Source: Acidobacteriota bacterium | GTDB taxonomy: Bacteria > Acidobacteriota > Terriglobia > Terriglobales > Acidobacteriaceae | Assembly: GCA_003225005.1 (NCBI GenBank) | Contig: QIAN01000082.1 | Span: 10,158 to 74,157 of the forward strand | Length of the DNA: 64,000 bases | Direction: 5' to 3' | Shown here: positions 48,926 to 57,481 of the stretch, in pieces | How positions within the stretch are numbered: position 1 is the first letter of the stretch | How the letters are laid out: the number at the start of each line of letters is the position of its first letter | Position numbers and translations under genes: made by a program | Notes under the pieces: generated by a model | Told to the model about the DNA's origin: nothing | The model's input: the letters and a program-made list of their open reading frames with translations, nothing else | Database searches by the model: none

Positions 48926-49905
48926 GGCATACATTTTGATGGCACCAAGTGGACCACCTTTTTCCTGCCCAAGATCGTGGGCCACAACACGAGTAAATTG
49001 GAGGGAGTCGTTGATTTCGCTCCCAATAACGTCTGGGCCGTTGGACCTAGCGGCATCTCTCTCGGCAATGGCAATCAATCGAGCATTTCGATGGTTCCAA
49101 GTGGAGCCTCTTCCCCGGTCCCAAGTTTCAGTCCACCGACCAGCCCGCCCTGGAATCCTTGACCGCAGTCTCCCCGAGAGACATGTGGGGCGCGGGCTTC
49201 ATCTTGACCAACAATGGGGAAATCTCTGTTTCCTCTTTTCGAACACTTCGATGGCATGTCCTGGAAGGCCTTCGAAACGTTCGATCAGGGTGCCGCTATC
49301 TATGCCGTGTCTGCCGACGCGAACAACTATGTCTGGGCCGTGGGAACGTTAGCCTTTGGCGCTATCGTCATTGATCATTTCAACGGCACTTCCTGGAGCG
49401 TCGTCTCCAGCCCGAGTCAGGTTCGGGAGAAGACGTGCTCACCGGCGTGACCGCGCTGGCTCCGAACAACGTCTTGGCCGTGGGCTTCTACGCCAAGGAC
49501 GTAAATACCGACCGCCCGACCAAGACCCTCATCGAGCACTGGGGCGGCTGCAGTTGGAAGGTTGTCTCCAGTCCCAACATCGGACCTCACTCCGTGCACC
49601 AATCCAACCACCTCGGGGTATTACCACGGTCTCAGCCAACGACGTTTGGGCCTTCGGTGACTACTACGCTGCCGACGGCTCGGGTCAAATCTTTACGCTA
49701 GTGCTGCACTGGGACGGAATCAACTGGAAGATTGTTCCTAGCCCGAGTCCGGCCAACTGTAATACCCGGGAGACATCCTGTTCGGTGGGACGGTCATCCC
49801 GCAGGCAATCTTTGGCTGGTAGGCAACCAGTTCGGAAGAACGCTAGTCCTCAATGCCACCGGACAGTTCGGGCGGCGTTCGCGCCACCAGGACTGATCAG
49901 AACTG
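48926..49905 (+). pseudogene. Beta-propeller-type repeat protein, heavily frameshifted
   Basis: At least six repeat units are spread over three frames. Each has a core like IEHFDGSKW followed some 30-45 residues later by a NNVWAVG-like strand: HFDGTKW..NNVWAVG, IEHFDGSKWS..DMWGAG, EHFDGMSWKAF..NYVWAVG, DHFNGTSWSVV..NNVLAVG, EHWGGCSWKVV..NDVWAFG, LHWDGINWKIV..LWLVG. The regular spacing of about 55-65 codons suits a six- or seven-bladed propeller, probably secreted. The N-terminal signal region (48733-48925) cannot be read in any frame, so the gene is dead. It ends against the next minus-strand gene. Confidence 0.65.
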
Positions 49906-49906
49906 A

Positions 49907-51166
49907 TCAGATTAGCGCTGCCACCACATTGCATAATGCGGCCTCGATTCCTTCGGCCGTGGGCACGCCGCCTTGAGCCATGTCCTTGCTTCCGCCGTAT
50001 CGGCCACCGAGCCTGGCCATCGTCTGCTTCATCAGCGTTGCCATATCGAACGGCAGGCCGGGCGACTGAGCAAAGACCAGCGCCGGCTGCTCCAATGTGG
50101 TCGCGAGCAATGCGACCGCGTTGGAACTTCGGCGCGTTATCTTTTGCGCCAGCAGTTTGATGAAAGCCAGATCACGATCAGGGAAGTTCCGCGCAATTAG
50201 CTTGCGACCATTGGATTCGGTTTCTGTAGCGAGCATGGACTCCGCGAACGCAGCCGCAAGTTCTTCTCGCGACTGCTCGAGTTGTTTGCGCAAGGATTTG
50301 ATCTCGTCAAGGGACTTGCGGACTTGCTGGGGCAACTCCCAGAGATGCGACGAAAACAGCACGGCGGCATCGCTGAGCGCGGTGAAGTCGCGGCGGGCGG
50401 TGGAGACGGCGCGCTGGCCGCAGACGAACCCAACGCGCCATCCCTGCCGGGCCTTTTCCGTCTTGCGTAGCAAGATGCAGCCGACCTGTCCGGTGGCCCT
50501 GACATGCGTTCCGCCGCATGCAGTGAGGTCGAAGTCGTGGATATCGATTAGGCGTAAATGATCGCGCTCCGCTGGGGGAAGTTTGCGTAGTCCAAGGGTC
50601 GCCGCTTCATCTTGGGCAACGTAGCGGACTTCTACCGGTCGATTTTCCTGAATGATTTCGTTCGAGAGGCGCTCGGCGGATTCGACCTGCTCTCGGGTCA
50701 GCAACGGCACGTCCAGGTCCACGGAGCAATACTCGTCGCCCATGTGAAAGGAAACCGTCGACATATTAAAGAGCCGCACAAACGCAGCGGAGAGAATGTG
50801 CTGCCCGGAATGCTGCTGCATGTGGTCACGGCGGCGGGCAGGATCAATAAGACCGCGAACGCGGCTTCCCTTCTGCAGCGTGAGTTTGTTTTTGGCGACA
50901 ACTGGTTCGAGATAGTGAACGATCTGCCCATCTTCCCTCTCGGCGACTTCCATAACTCTCAGCTTTTGCAATTCGGCAGTAGGTGAAGTCGCGTCGGGAA
51001 TGATCCATCCCGTATCGCAGGGCTGGCCTCCGCTGGTGGGATAGAAAACGGTGCGGTCGAGAATCAGAGCAGGGCGCAGATCCTCGGCTGTCGCAGGCTG
51101 TAGCTCACGCACTTCGGCGTCAAATGCGTCGAGAAACGAATCGTGATAGTAGAGATGCTGGGTCAT
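49907..51166 (-). CDS. AlaX-type alanyl-tRNA editing hydrolase with DHHA1 domain
   Basis: A 419-residue stand-alone editing protein related to the AlaRS editing domain. The N-terminal barrel has FYPTSGGQPCDTG. The zinc and catalytic site is HMQQHSGQH (His119, His123) with CGGTH further on. A coiled coil (about 275-310) leads to a C-terminal DHHA1 domain ending GGRYGGSKDMAQGGVPTAEG. It should hydrolyse mischarged Ser-tRNA-Ala or Gly-tRNA-Ala in the cytoplasm. The length fits the long AlaX-II/DHHA1 class. It lies 26 bases downstream of threonine synthase on the same strand and could be cotranscribed. Confidence 0.9.
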   Translation of the reverse strand: MTQHLYYHDSFLDAFDAEVRELQPATAEDLRPALILDRTVFYPTSGGQPCDTGWIIPDATSPTAELQKLRVMEVAEREDGQIVHYLEPVVAKNKLTLQKGSRVRGLIDPARRRDHMQQHSGQHILSAAFVRLFNMSTVSFHMGDEYCSVDLDVPLLTREQVESAERLSNEIIQENRPVEVRYVAQDEAATLGLRKLPPAERDHLRLIDIHDFDLTACGGTHVRATGQVGCILLRKTEKARQGWRVGFVCGQRAVSTARRDFTALSDAAVLFSSHLWELPQQVRKSLDEIKSLRKQLEQSREELAAAFAESMLATETESNGRKLIARNFPDRDLAFIKLLAQKITRRSSNAVALLATTLEQPALVFAQSPGLPFDMATLMKQTMARLGGRYGGSKDMAQGGVPTAEGIEAALCNVVAALI

Positions 51167-51192
51167 AGTTTCTTACAAGATAAACGCTGAAT

Positions 51193-52416
51193 TCAATATG
51201 GGCCGATGATTCCGCCGATTTGGCGCCCCGGTGCTTTCGCGGGAGCTGCCGGCACGGGAGCGGGTGCTGCACTGGCCTGATCAAGCACATCGAGATATTT
51301 CAGTCCGGAACCGGTGTTGAACAATACAACGATATCGTCGGGCGCAAAGAAACCGCTTCCCAGAAGGTTGCGGTAGGCTGCAAGCGATGCCGCACCTTCA
51401 GGAGCAGCAAAAATGCCTTCGATGCGTGCCCAGTGGCGAGTAGCCTCAAGAATTTCTTTGTCAGTAACCGCGAGAGCGGTGCCTCGACTGTTCTTTAAAA
51501 TATCCAGAATCAAGTAGTCGCCGTAGGGTTTTGGGACGCGGAGACCGGAAGCCGCAGTTGCGGCGTTCATCCACATTTCGGAGGTGGACTTTCCTTCATC
51601 CCATGCTTTAACGATTGGAGCACAACCTATTGATTGCACGGATACCATCTTTGGCCGCTCCGACTCGATCCAGCCTAACTGTTCCATTTCGTCGAAGGCC
51701 TTCCACATGCCGAGCAGGCCAACGCCGCCGCCCGTGGGATAGATGATTCCTTGAGGCAGCTTCCATCCGAGTTGTTCAGCCACTTCGTATCCCATCGTCT
51801 TCTTGCCTTCGACGCGGAAGGGTTCTTTCAGAGTGGATACGTCGAACCATCCTTCCTTCTCCGCGCGCTGTGCAACTATGCGGGCACAGTCGCTGATCAG
51901 GCCATCGACCAGCGTGACATGAGCGCCGTAATAATCGGACTCGATGCGATTGGCCATGGGAACATCTTTGGGCATGAAGATGTGTGCTTCAAGACCAGCC
52001 GCGGCGGCGTATGCAGCGAGCGCTCCCGCGGCGTTGCCCGCGGAAGGAATTGCGAGCTTTTTGAGTCCGTAGTGCCGCGCCATCGTGACGCACGCAGAAA
52101 GTCCGCGTGCTTTAAACGACCCCGTGGGATTGAGCCCTTCGTCCTTGATGAAGACGTTGGGATATTCCCGGCTCGCAAGCATCGGGGTGAAGCCTTCGCC
52201 GAGCGAGACAGGGGAAGCATAAGGGAGGATCTCGCTGTAACGCCACATCGTGGCAGTGCGACCCGCTAGCTTTTCGCGCCTGAAGCCGCCTCTTATCGCG
52301 GAGAAATCATAGCGGGCATATAGCGCTCCGCCGTCTTTAGGGCAAACGGTTTGAGGACGGTCCGCGGGAAGGCGCTGGCCACAGCGCGTGCACTCGAGGT
52401 GGGAAAGGCGGGACAT
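51193..52416 (-). CDS. thrC: Threonine synthase
   Basis: A 407-residue PLP enzyme converting O-phosphohomoserine to threonine. A short N-terminal zinc-ribbon-like stretch (CTRC at 9-12, Cys25) precedes the fold-type II core with PLP lysine Lys102 in PTGSFKARG, phosphate-binding PTGGGVGLLGMW and the SAGNAAGALAAYAAAAG segment. A Pro/Ala-rich tail (ASAAPAPVPAAPAKAPG) is unusual but outside the fold. Length and motifs match the threonine-synthase class with an N-terminal ribbon rather than threonine dehydratase. It is likely the main ThrC of the organism. Confidence 0.9.
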   Translation of the reverse strand: MSRLSHLECTRCGQRLPADRPQTVCPKDGGALYARYDFSAIRGGFRREKLAGRTATMWRYSEILPYASPVSLGEGFTPMLASREYPNVFIKDEGLNPTGSFKARGLSACVTMARHYGLKKLAIPSAGNAAGALAAYAAAAGLEAHIFMPKDVPMANRIESDYYGAHVTLVDGLISDCARIVAQRAEKEGWFDVSTLKEPFRVEGKKTMGYEVAEQLGWKLPQGIIYPTGGGVGLLGMWKAFDEMEQLGWIESERPKMVSVQSIGCAPIVKAWDEGKSTSEMWMNAATAASGLRVPKPYGDYLILDILKNSRGTALAVTDKEILEATRHWARIEGIFAAPEGAASLAAYRNLLGSGFFAPDDIVVLFNTGSGLKYLDVLDQASAAPAPVPAAPAKAPGRQIGGIIGPY

Positions 52417-52458
52417 GAGCAGAAAAGTTTAGCAGAGCACGCAGACAGAGGGTGGCTC

Positions 52459-52970
52459 TCAGCAAATCGCATCGTCGCGTAACGCGCTCTCTGCCTGACG
52501 GTTCTCGATGGGATCCTCGCGACGATGGCGCTCGCGACGCCCTCTGAGCCCCCCTGGCGTCTTCCGCAGAGACCAGATCACGACGGAGGTTATGAGCCAA
52601 GCGAGCGTGGCGCAGATCATCACCAGACAAGTCGATAGAAGAAGCGTAAGCCGCCCTACGGCGACCGCAAATGCAATGAGACCAATACTTCCGATCGCCG
52701 CACCAGCGGCGTCGAGACCAGCGGCTTCCCTGCCACGGATTGTTCCGTCCAAGCCGCGTTGCTCTTTTTTTGTTTCTTGTGTTTTTCAACTAGGGTCGCA
52801 CTGCCTGGGAAAATCGCCGGAAACGCCAGGAACAAGCCTCCGACTCCGGGACCCCATTTGTTGGCAATCAATCCGGCGGCGACTGTGACGGCTCCGCCGA
52901 ATGCAAACCTGAGAGCATATTCGTACCACCTGGTTTCTCCGAGAGCTGAGAGATCCAGGCTTATTTTCAT
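52459..52970 (-). pseudogene. DUF3147-like small membrane protein, frameshifted
   Basis: Starting at the ATG at 52970, MKISLDLSALGETRWYEYAL is followed by RFAFGGAVTVAAGLIANKWG, two helices and PAIFPGSATLVEKHKK. The sense then moves to another frame (DGTIRGREAAGLDAAGAAIG, continuing SIGLIAFAVAVGRL and a last helix to WSLRK). The two frames together give a normal protein of about 150 residues. Its ATG overlaps the end of the gene upstream on the same strand. Confidence 0.65.
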
Positions 52971-53175
52971 TGGCTTATCTCAAGGCTGCGCACCCAAAGC
53001 CCGAAGGCAGCAGCCATCCATATGAGGATCGACGAAGCTGTAACGGCAAGGGCCGGCAGCTTGTGCGCGCTCCAAGAAGTCCGGCGAAGCTCTTGGGCTT
53101 GAGCAGATCACCAAGAACGGCGAAGAATGAGACCACAGTGCCGCCAACCACGAATCTTATGAAGAGCTCTTTCAT
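52967..53175 (-). pseudogene. DUF3147-like membrane protein, second copy, frameshifted and shortened
   Basis: MKELFIRFVVGGTVVSFFAV leads to LGDLLKPKSFAGLLGA, the typical first half of a DUF3147 protein. From there the sense passes to a neighbouring frame reading LPALAVTASSILIWMAAAFG and LWVRSLEISQ, with a stop overlapping the next ATG. The middle of the protein seems to be missing. It is paired with the related gene downstream, so this was a two-gene membrane unit. Confidence 0.55.
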
Positions 53176-53266
53176 GGAAACCTGATTGAATTTCGCCGAT
53201 CACTCATCGCCCTTCATTGGTTGCCATTCGGGGTAATCAGAATCACTCCGTGCGCTCCGGCAGGCT

Positions 53267-53807
53267 TATTTCATTCCCCTCTTGATCAATTTTCGGGCAG
53301 CGTTCGGCCCCTTGACCGCGATGACCCGAAATTTCTCATCCGAAAGGTCGTGATAGTTAATAAAAAACTCTTCAAGCCACGGCAGAATTCGTCTCCAAGG
53401 TCGCGGATTTGTTTAATGTCGGCCCAGCTGTGATTTTGCTGTTCAATGGCGACGAGCCGATCGTTACGTTCTTTTTTCCTTATTACCCTGCTCTCCCTCA
53501 ATAACGCCGATCACGCGACACTTCAATACGCACCCGGGAAAGGCAGGTTCATCCATCTGAACTAAAACGTCGAGTGGATCTCCGTCTCCACCTTTCGTAG
53601 AGGGCAGAAATCCGAAGTTGTAAGGAAAAGCCATTCCCGCCGGCAGTACCTTCTTCAGTTCGAACACTCGATTGTCAGGATCGAAGGCATATTTGTTGCG
53701 ACTGCTCTGGGCGTTTCGACCACCACCTTAAAGAGCTTCTTGTCATCCTCATCGCGGGGGGAAAGAAGGGAAGGGTCCGCTAGCGAACGTTGGCGCTTCT
53801 CGGGCAT
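53267..53807 (-). pseudogene. Inorganic pyrophosphatase, multiply frameshifted
   Basis: The ATG at 53807 opens MPEKRQRSLADPSLLSPRDE to VVVETPRAV. A second frame gives RNKYAFDPDNRVFELKKVLP and AFPYNFGFLPSTKGGDGDPL, then DVLVQMDEP, the pyrophosphate and metal-binding signature (GDGDPLDVLV). A third gives KERNDRLVAIEQQNHSWADI. A fourth ends LEEFFINYHDLSDEKFRVIA and VKGPNAARKLIKRGMK with a stop at 53267. At least three frame changes occur in about 180 codons. Catalytic Asp residues are still readable, but no continuous protein can be made. Confidence 0.8.
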
Positions 53808-53929
53808 AGGGCTCCGGAATTCTGCAGTCTAGATGCTTCCCGCGAGATGCAGGTTGCTGGCCCGAATGCTCGCCCCAAGCACATGGATCCCGTGTGCTAT
53901 TTGCGCAGTTCCCACCATGTGAAAGCGAG

Positions 53930-54679
53930 CTATTTACTCTGTACGCTGAGGCGCGCTAGAAGCGCGTAGGCCTTGCGAAACCAGGGGCGTTCCCGACGGC
54001 GGAGGTAGCCAGGCATGTTGCGCCTTTTGTGGAGGATTTTCTGAGTCCACTGGCGAGCTTCGGCGATGCGTCCCTGGGCCTGTAGCAAGAGAGCATAGTT
54101 ATAGTAGGTTTCTGACATGGTCGAAATCTTGGTGGCCTGTTGGAAGAGAATTTCCGCTCTTTCCGGCTGGCCGGTGTTGGCGTAGGCGTGAGCGAGAAGC
54201 GCAGGAGCGCGGTAGAAATCATATTTGGGGTCGGCGGCCACCGCGCGCTCAAGGTCGGGGACAGCGGCAGCGAAATCTTCGAGTTCGACTTCGGCTATAC
54301 CGCGGCGATAGAACGGATCTGGAGAATCGGTTCGAGCGCAGATGGCTTTGTCATAGCAAGCGCGGGCGCGGGAGAAATTGCCGTCGTCAAGGTGGAGGAG
54401 TCCCAGTTCCTCGTAGTTGCCGGCCGAGGGATTGTCGAGAATGGCTAATTCGAGTTCGCGGATGCGCTTGCGACGGGGGAATACCTGGAACGAAGTGCGC
54501 AGCAAACCTGCATCCGGAGCGACCTCCACGGCGATATAGACGAGGGCGCCGAGCCAACCACCAATGAGAATAATAAAGAGCCAGTATGTGTCCGGACGGC
54601 GTCGGATGAAGTGAACGATGGCAATTCCCTGGAGCAGAAAGCCCCACCAGGAGAAGACGAAAAAAAGAAGCGAGCCCAT
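53930..54679 (-). CDS. Membrane-anchored TPR protein
   Basis: About 249 residues starting at the ATG at 54679; the longer frame would run back through the methyltransferase gene. Two N-terminal membrane helices (FFVFSWWGFLLQGIAIVHFI and YWLFIILIGGWLGALVYIAV) resemble the PLDc_N-type hairpin. A cytoplasmic TPR array follows (about 85-225: EELGLLHLDDGNFSRARACY; YRRGIAEVELEDFAAAVPDL; LLAHAYANTGQPERAEILFQ). It is probably a scaffold; its partner is unknown. It is 29 bases downstream of the RNA methyltransferase gene and likely shares its transcript. Confidence 0.8.
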   Translation of the reverse strand: MGSLLFFVFSWWGFLLQGIAIVHFIRRRPDTYWLFIILIGGWLGALVYIAVEVAPDAGLLRTSFQVFPRRKRIRELELAILDNPSAGNYEELGLLHLDDGNFSRARACYDKAICARTDSPDPFYRRGIAEVELEDFAAAVPDLERAVAADPKYDFYRAPALLAHAYANTGQPERAEILFQQATKISTMSETYYNYALLLQAQGRIAEARQWTQKILHKRRNMPGYLRRRERPWFRKAYALLARLSVQSK

Positions 54680-54708
54680 GGATGAAGCGAGAATATAGCA
54701 TGCGCCGT

Positions 54709-55500
54709 TCAGGGCAGCGATTTTTCCCCTGATCGAATCTTCCACAGGATTTGGCGGAGGATGCCGAGCCATACCTCGGCGTCCCCGACCGGGATGTTGA
54801 GGCGGCGGACCAGGCGGCGAACTTTCACTTCGGTCGCGGCCCCAGCGCCGGGATTCCAATACCGGGTAGCCCGGAGCACGTCGAAGAGCACGCTGGTGAT
54901 GCGCTCGACTTCGACCATTGGCGCGGACTGGTGTGAGTCCAGCCCTTGACTCTTTCTCGATTTCTGCGATTTCGCCTTTTCCGACAGGTGGGTGGACTTG
55001 ATTTGGGAGTCGCGAACAAGTTCATATAGGCAGACAGCCACCGCCTGTCCCAGGTTCATCGAGATATTTTCTTCGCGCGTGGGAATACGCACCAGCCAGT
55101 GGCAGTGGCTCAGGTCGGCATTGGAGAGGCCGGCCTTCTCCGAACCGAACAGCAAGGCAACTGGGCCGGAGGCGAGCTGCTTAAGCATGAGGCGTGCTCC
55201 ATATTCGATGGGCCGAAGCTGATGGTGCAACTCGCGGTTGCGGACGGCAGTAGTACCGACGACTAGAGAGCAGTCAGCAACGGCCTCGTCCACGGTTCCA
55301 TACACTTCGGCGTTTGCAAGCAAAGCTGACGCTCCGACCGCGGAACGAGCTTGACGAAATGCGACCTCATATGGATTGACGACTCGCAAGTGGTGGAATC
55401 CGAAGTTGCTCATGGCGCGCGCAGCAGCGCCTATGTTGAGCGGATTGCGCGTCCGCACCAGGACGACACGCAGATGATCAAGTTCTAACGAGACAGTCAA
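54709..55500 (-). CDS. TrmJ-type tRNA 2'-O-methyltransferase (SpoU/TrmH family)
   Basis: 263 residues with the trefoil-knot SPOUT fold: NPLNIGAAARAMSNFGF (motif 1), LLFGSEKAGLSNADL (motif 2) and RIPTREENISMNLGQAVAVC (motif 3 with the SAM-binding knot). A C-terminal dimerisation extension (about 195-263) fits TrmJ/TrMet(Xm32), which methylates the 2'-O of position 32 in the tRNA anticodon loop. A charged linker (SEKAKSQKSRKS) separates the parts. The exact target is inferred from family resemblance. Confidence 0.87.
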   Translation of the reverse strand: MTVSLELDHLRVVLVRTRNPLNIGAAARAMSNFGFHHLRVVNPYEVAFRQARSAVGASALLANAEVYGTVDEAVADCSLVVGTTAVRNRELHHQLRPIEYGARLMLKQLASGPVALLFGSEKAGLSNADLSHCHWLVRIPTREENISMNLGQAVAVCLYELVRDSQIKSTHLSEKAKSQKSRKSQGLDSHQSAPMVEVERITSVLFDVLRATRYWNPGAGAATEVKVRRLVRRLNIPVGDAEVWLGILRQILWKIRSGEKSLP

Positions 55501-55571
55501 GAAATGATTCTAAGGCAGGGGTCAGGCTTCCGGCGTTAGGCTTTAGCAGTGCAAACTCAAGCGGCGACAGG

Positions 55572-56462
55572 ATGTTAAAATTGCAAATGGTGAAGCTTTC
55601 GAAGCCTTCCATTCGGCTGCTGGCGACCGATATCGACGGCACGCTACTTAATCCCCAGTTTCAAATTTCTGAGCGCGACTTGGCCGCCCTCCGGCGGGCG
55701 CATGCGGCGGGCATCGAGGTCGTGCTGGTTACCGGCCGACGTCATACCTTTGCGCTGCCTATCGCGCAGCAACTTGGATTCGATTTGTGGCTGATCAGCT
55801 CAAATGGGGCGGTCACGCGCTCGCTCACCGGGGAGACGTTTCATCGCGACATGATGCCAGCCGAGACTTGCCTCCGCGTGTGCCATGCGATGCAAGAATT
55901 TCGTGGCAATACCGTTCTTACATTTGACAAGGAATCCCGGGGCGCGATCGTGCTGGAGCACATGGACGAACTGAGCACGAGCATCCGGCGGTGGCTGGAA
56001 AAGAATATGGAGTTTATCGAGTTCGTGGTGCCCCTTGAGGATTCGCTGGTGACAGATCCGGTGCAGGCCATGTTTTGTGGATCGATGGCGCGCATGGAGC
56101 AGGCTAGGCGTGGGCTGAAGAACGCAGGACTGGATGGGCAAGTCACTGTGTTACGAACGGAGTATCCAGCGCGCAATCTCTCCATGATCGATGTATTGAA
56201 CGGAGGGTGTTCGAAAGGTCACGCGTTGCAGCGCTGGGCCGAACATCGCGGTCTTAGTCGAGAACAGGTCATGGCCATCGGTGATAACCATAACGATGTG
56301 GAGATGCTTGAGTTCGCCGGACATGCGGTTATCATGGGGAATGCCTGCGTAGAGTTGCAGGCACGCGGCTGGACACCGACGCTGCCGAACGATCAATGTG
56401 GGGTGGCCGCGGCAGTGGAGGAAGTGCTCGAAGGCACGAGAAGTTCAGTGGTTGGCGACTAG
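55572..56462 (+). CDS. Cof-type HAD-superfamily phosphatase
   Basis: 296 residues with HAD motif I DIDGTLLN (nucleophile Asp20 if the ATG at 55572 is used; a second ATG is at 55587), motif II LVTGRR, a large type-C2 cap, and motifs III/IV (KGHALQRWAEHRGL, AIGDNHNDVEMLEFAG). Cof-like enzymes dephosphorylate sugar phosphates, flavin or pyridoxal phosphates, and the substrate cannot be told. The lytic transglycosylase gene follows 16 bases later on the same strand. Confidence 0.88.
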   Translation: MLKLQMVKLSKPSIRLLATDIDGTLLNPQFQISERDLAALRRAHAAGIEVVLVTGRRHTFALPIAQQLGFDLWLISSNGAVTRSLTGETFHRDMMPAETCLRVCHAMQEFRGNTVLTFDKESRGAIVLEHMDELSTSIRRWLEKNMEFIEFVVPLEDSLVTDPVQAMFCGSMARMEQARRGLKNAGLDGQVTVLRTEYPARNLSMIDVLNGGCSKGHALQRWAEHRGLSREQVMAIGDNHNDVEMLEFAGHAVIMGNACVELQARGWTPTLPNDQCGVAAAVEEVLEGTRSSVVGD

Positions 56463-56478
56463 TTTTTAGCGGTTCGTG

Positions 56479-57315
56479 ATGAAAAGGCTGATTCAGGTCG
56501 GATTGTCGTTTGGCATGTTGTTGGGGGCGTCAGCAGTTTCCTGCTTCGCTGCCGACCTGGCGGTTCTGCGGAATGGCTTCTCGATCCGCCACGAGCGGCG
56601 CCAAGTGCTCGGCGGTGTGACGCGGCTTTTCGTGAGCGCGGATGGATCAAGCTTCGTTGATGTACCCACGGCAGAGATTGAGCACTTCGAAGCAGCTCTG
56701 GCAGATCCAAAGCCTGCGGCGACGCAGAACCCAGCGGAGGCGCGGAGCGCACATTTGAACGTCGCGAATCTGAATCAGACCGACCTCAGTGAGGTAGTAA
56801 ACTCAGCTAGCAATCGCCACCGGCTCGACCCGGATCTGGTCAATAGCGTCATCCGGGCGGAGAGTGGCTTCAATGTCCGGGCAGTGTCGCGGAAAGGTGC
56901 ACAGGGACTGATGCAACTCATGCCGCAGACTTCTTCGCAGTTAGGCGTGGAAAATGCGTTTGACGCTCAGGCAAACGTGGAGGGCGGTACGCGGTATTTG
57001 CGCGAACTTCTTGAGCGCTACAACTTTGACTTGGTCAAGGCGCTGGCCGCCTACAATGCGGGGCCCCGGCGGGTAGAGCAGTTCGGCGGCGTGCCTCCAT
57101 ATTATGAAACCCGCGCGTACGTGGCGCGCATCGTGCGAGACTTCAATCGAAAGAAACTAGCGCAAAAAAGCGTGGCAACGCAACCCGTCGCGCCGCACAA
57201 GAGCGCTCCTAAGGCTTCGCCTGTAGGTTCTGCGAGTAGGGCGGCTACGAAACAGCAAACTCCGAATTCCTCCGCTCGGGCTAAATGGTCCTCTTCAAAA
57301 CAGCGGAATGAGTAG
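56479..57315 (+). CDS. Lytic transglycosylase (SLT domain), secreted
   Basis: About 278 residues. The ATG at 56479 is preferred over the adjacent GTG. A signal peptide (residues 1-24, LGASAVSCFA) is followed by a short N-terminal beta region and an SLT/goose-lysozyme-like domain (about 100-215) with catalytic Glu128 in VIRAESGFN, SRKGAQGLMQLMPQTS and VKALAAYNAGPRRVE. A basic Ser/Ala/Lys-rich tail may bind wall or DNA. It should cleave the glycan strands of peptidoglycan. It runs on from the HAD phosphatase gene. Confidence 0.9.
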   Translation: MKRLIQVGLSFGMLLGASAVSCFAADLAVLRNGFSIRHERRQVLGGVTRLFVSADGSSFVDVPTAEIEHFEAALADPKPAATQNPAEARSAHLNVANLNQTDLSEVVNSASNRHRLDPDLVNSVIRAESGFNVRAVSRKGAQGLMQLMPQTSSQLGVENAFDAQANVEGGTRYLRELLERYNFDLVKALAAYNAGPRRVEQFGGVPPYYETRAYVARIVRDFNRKKLAQKSVATQPVAPHKSAPKASPVGSASRAATKQQTPNSSARAKWSSSKQRNE

Positions 57316-57481
57316 GTTGGGAAATCCATCCTTAGGGAGATTGTTTCTGTCTCTCAGCACTAGGCAGTGAAAGCACTAGCCGTGTCCTCCGAATTTGACC
57401 GGTATTGTCGTGTCATTTACCTTTGAACGTGCCGTTTCCAGCTCCGCGGAATCGGGACGATTTGGCGGAGCGGTCCCCTTC

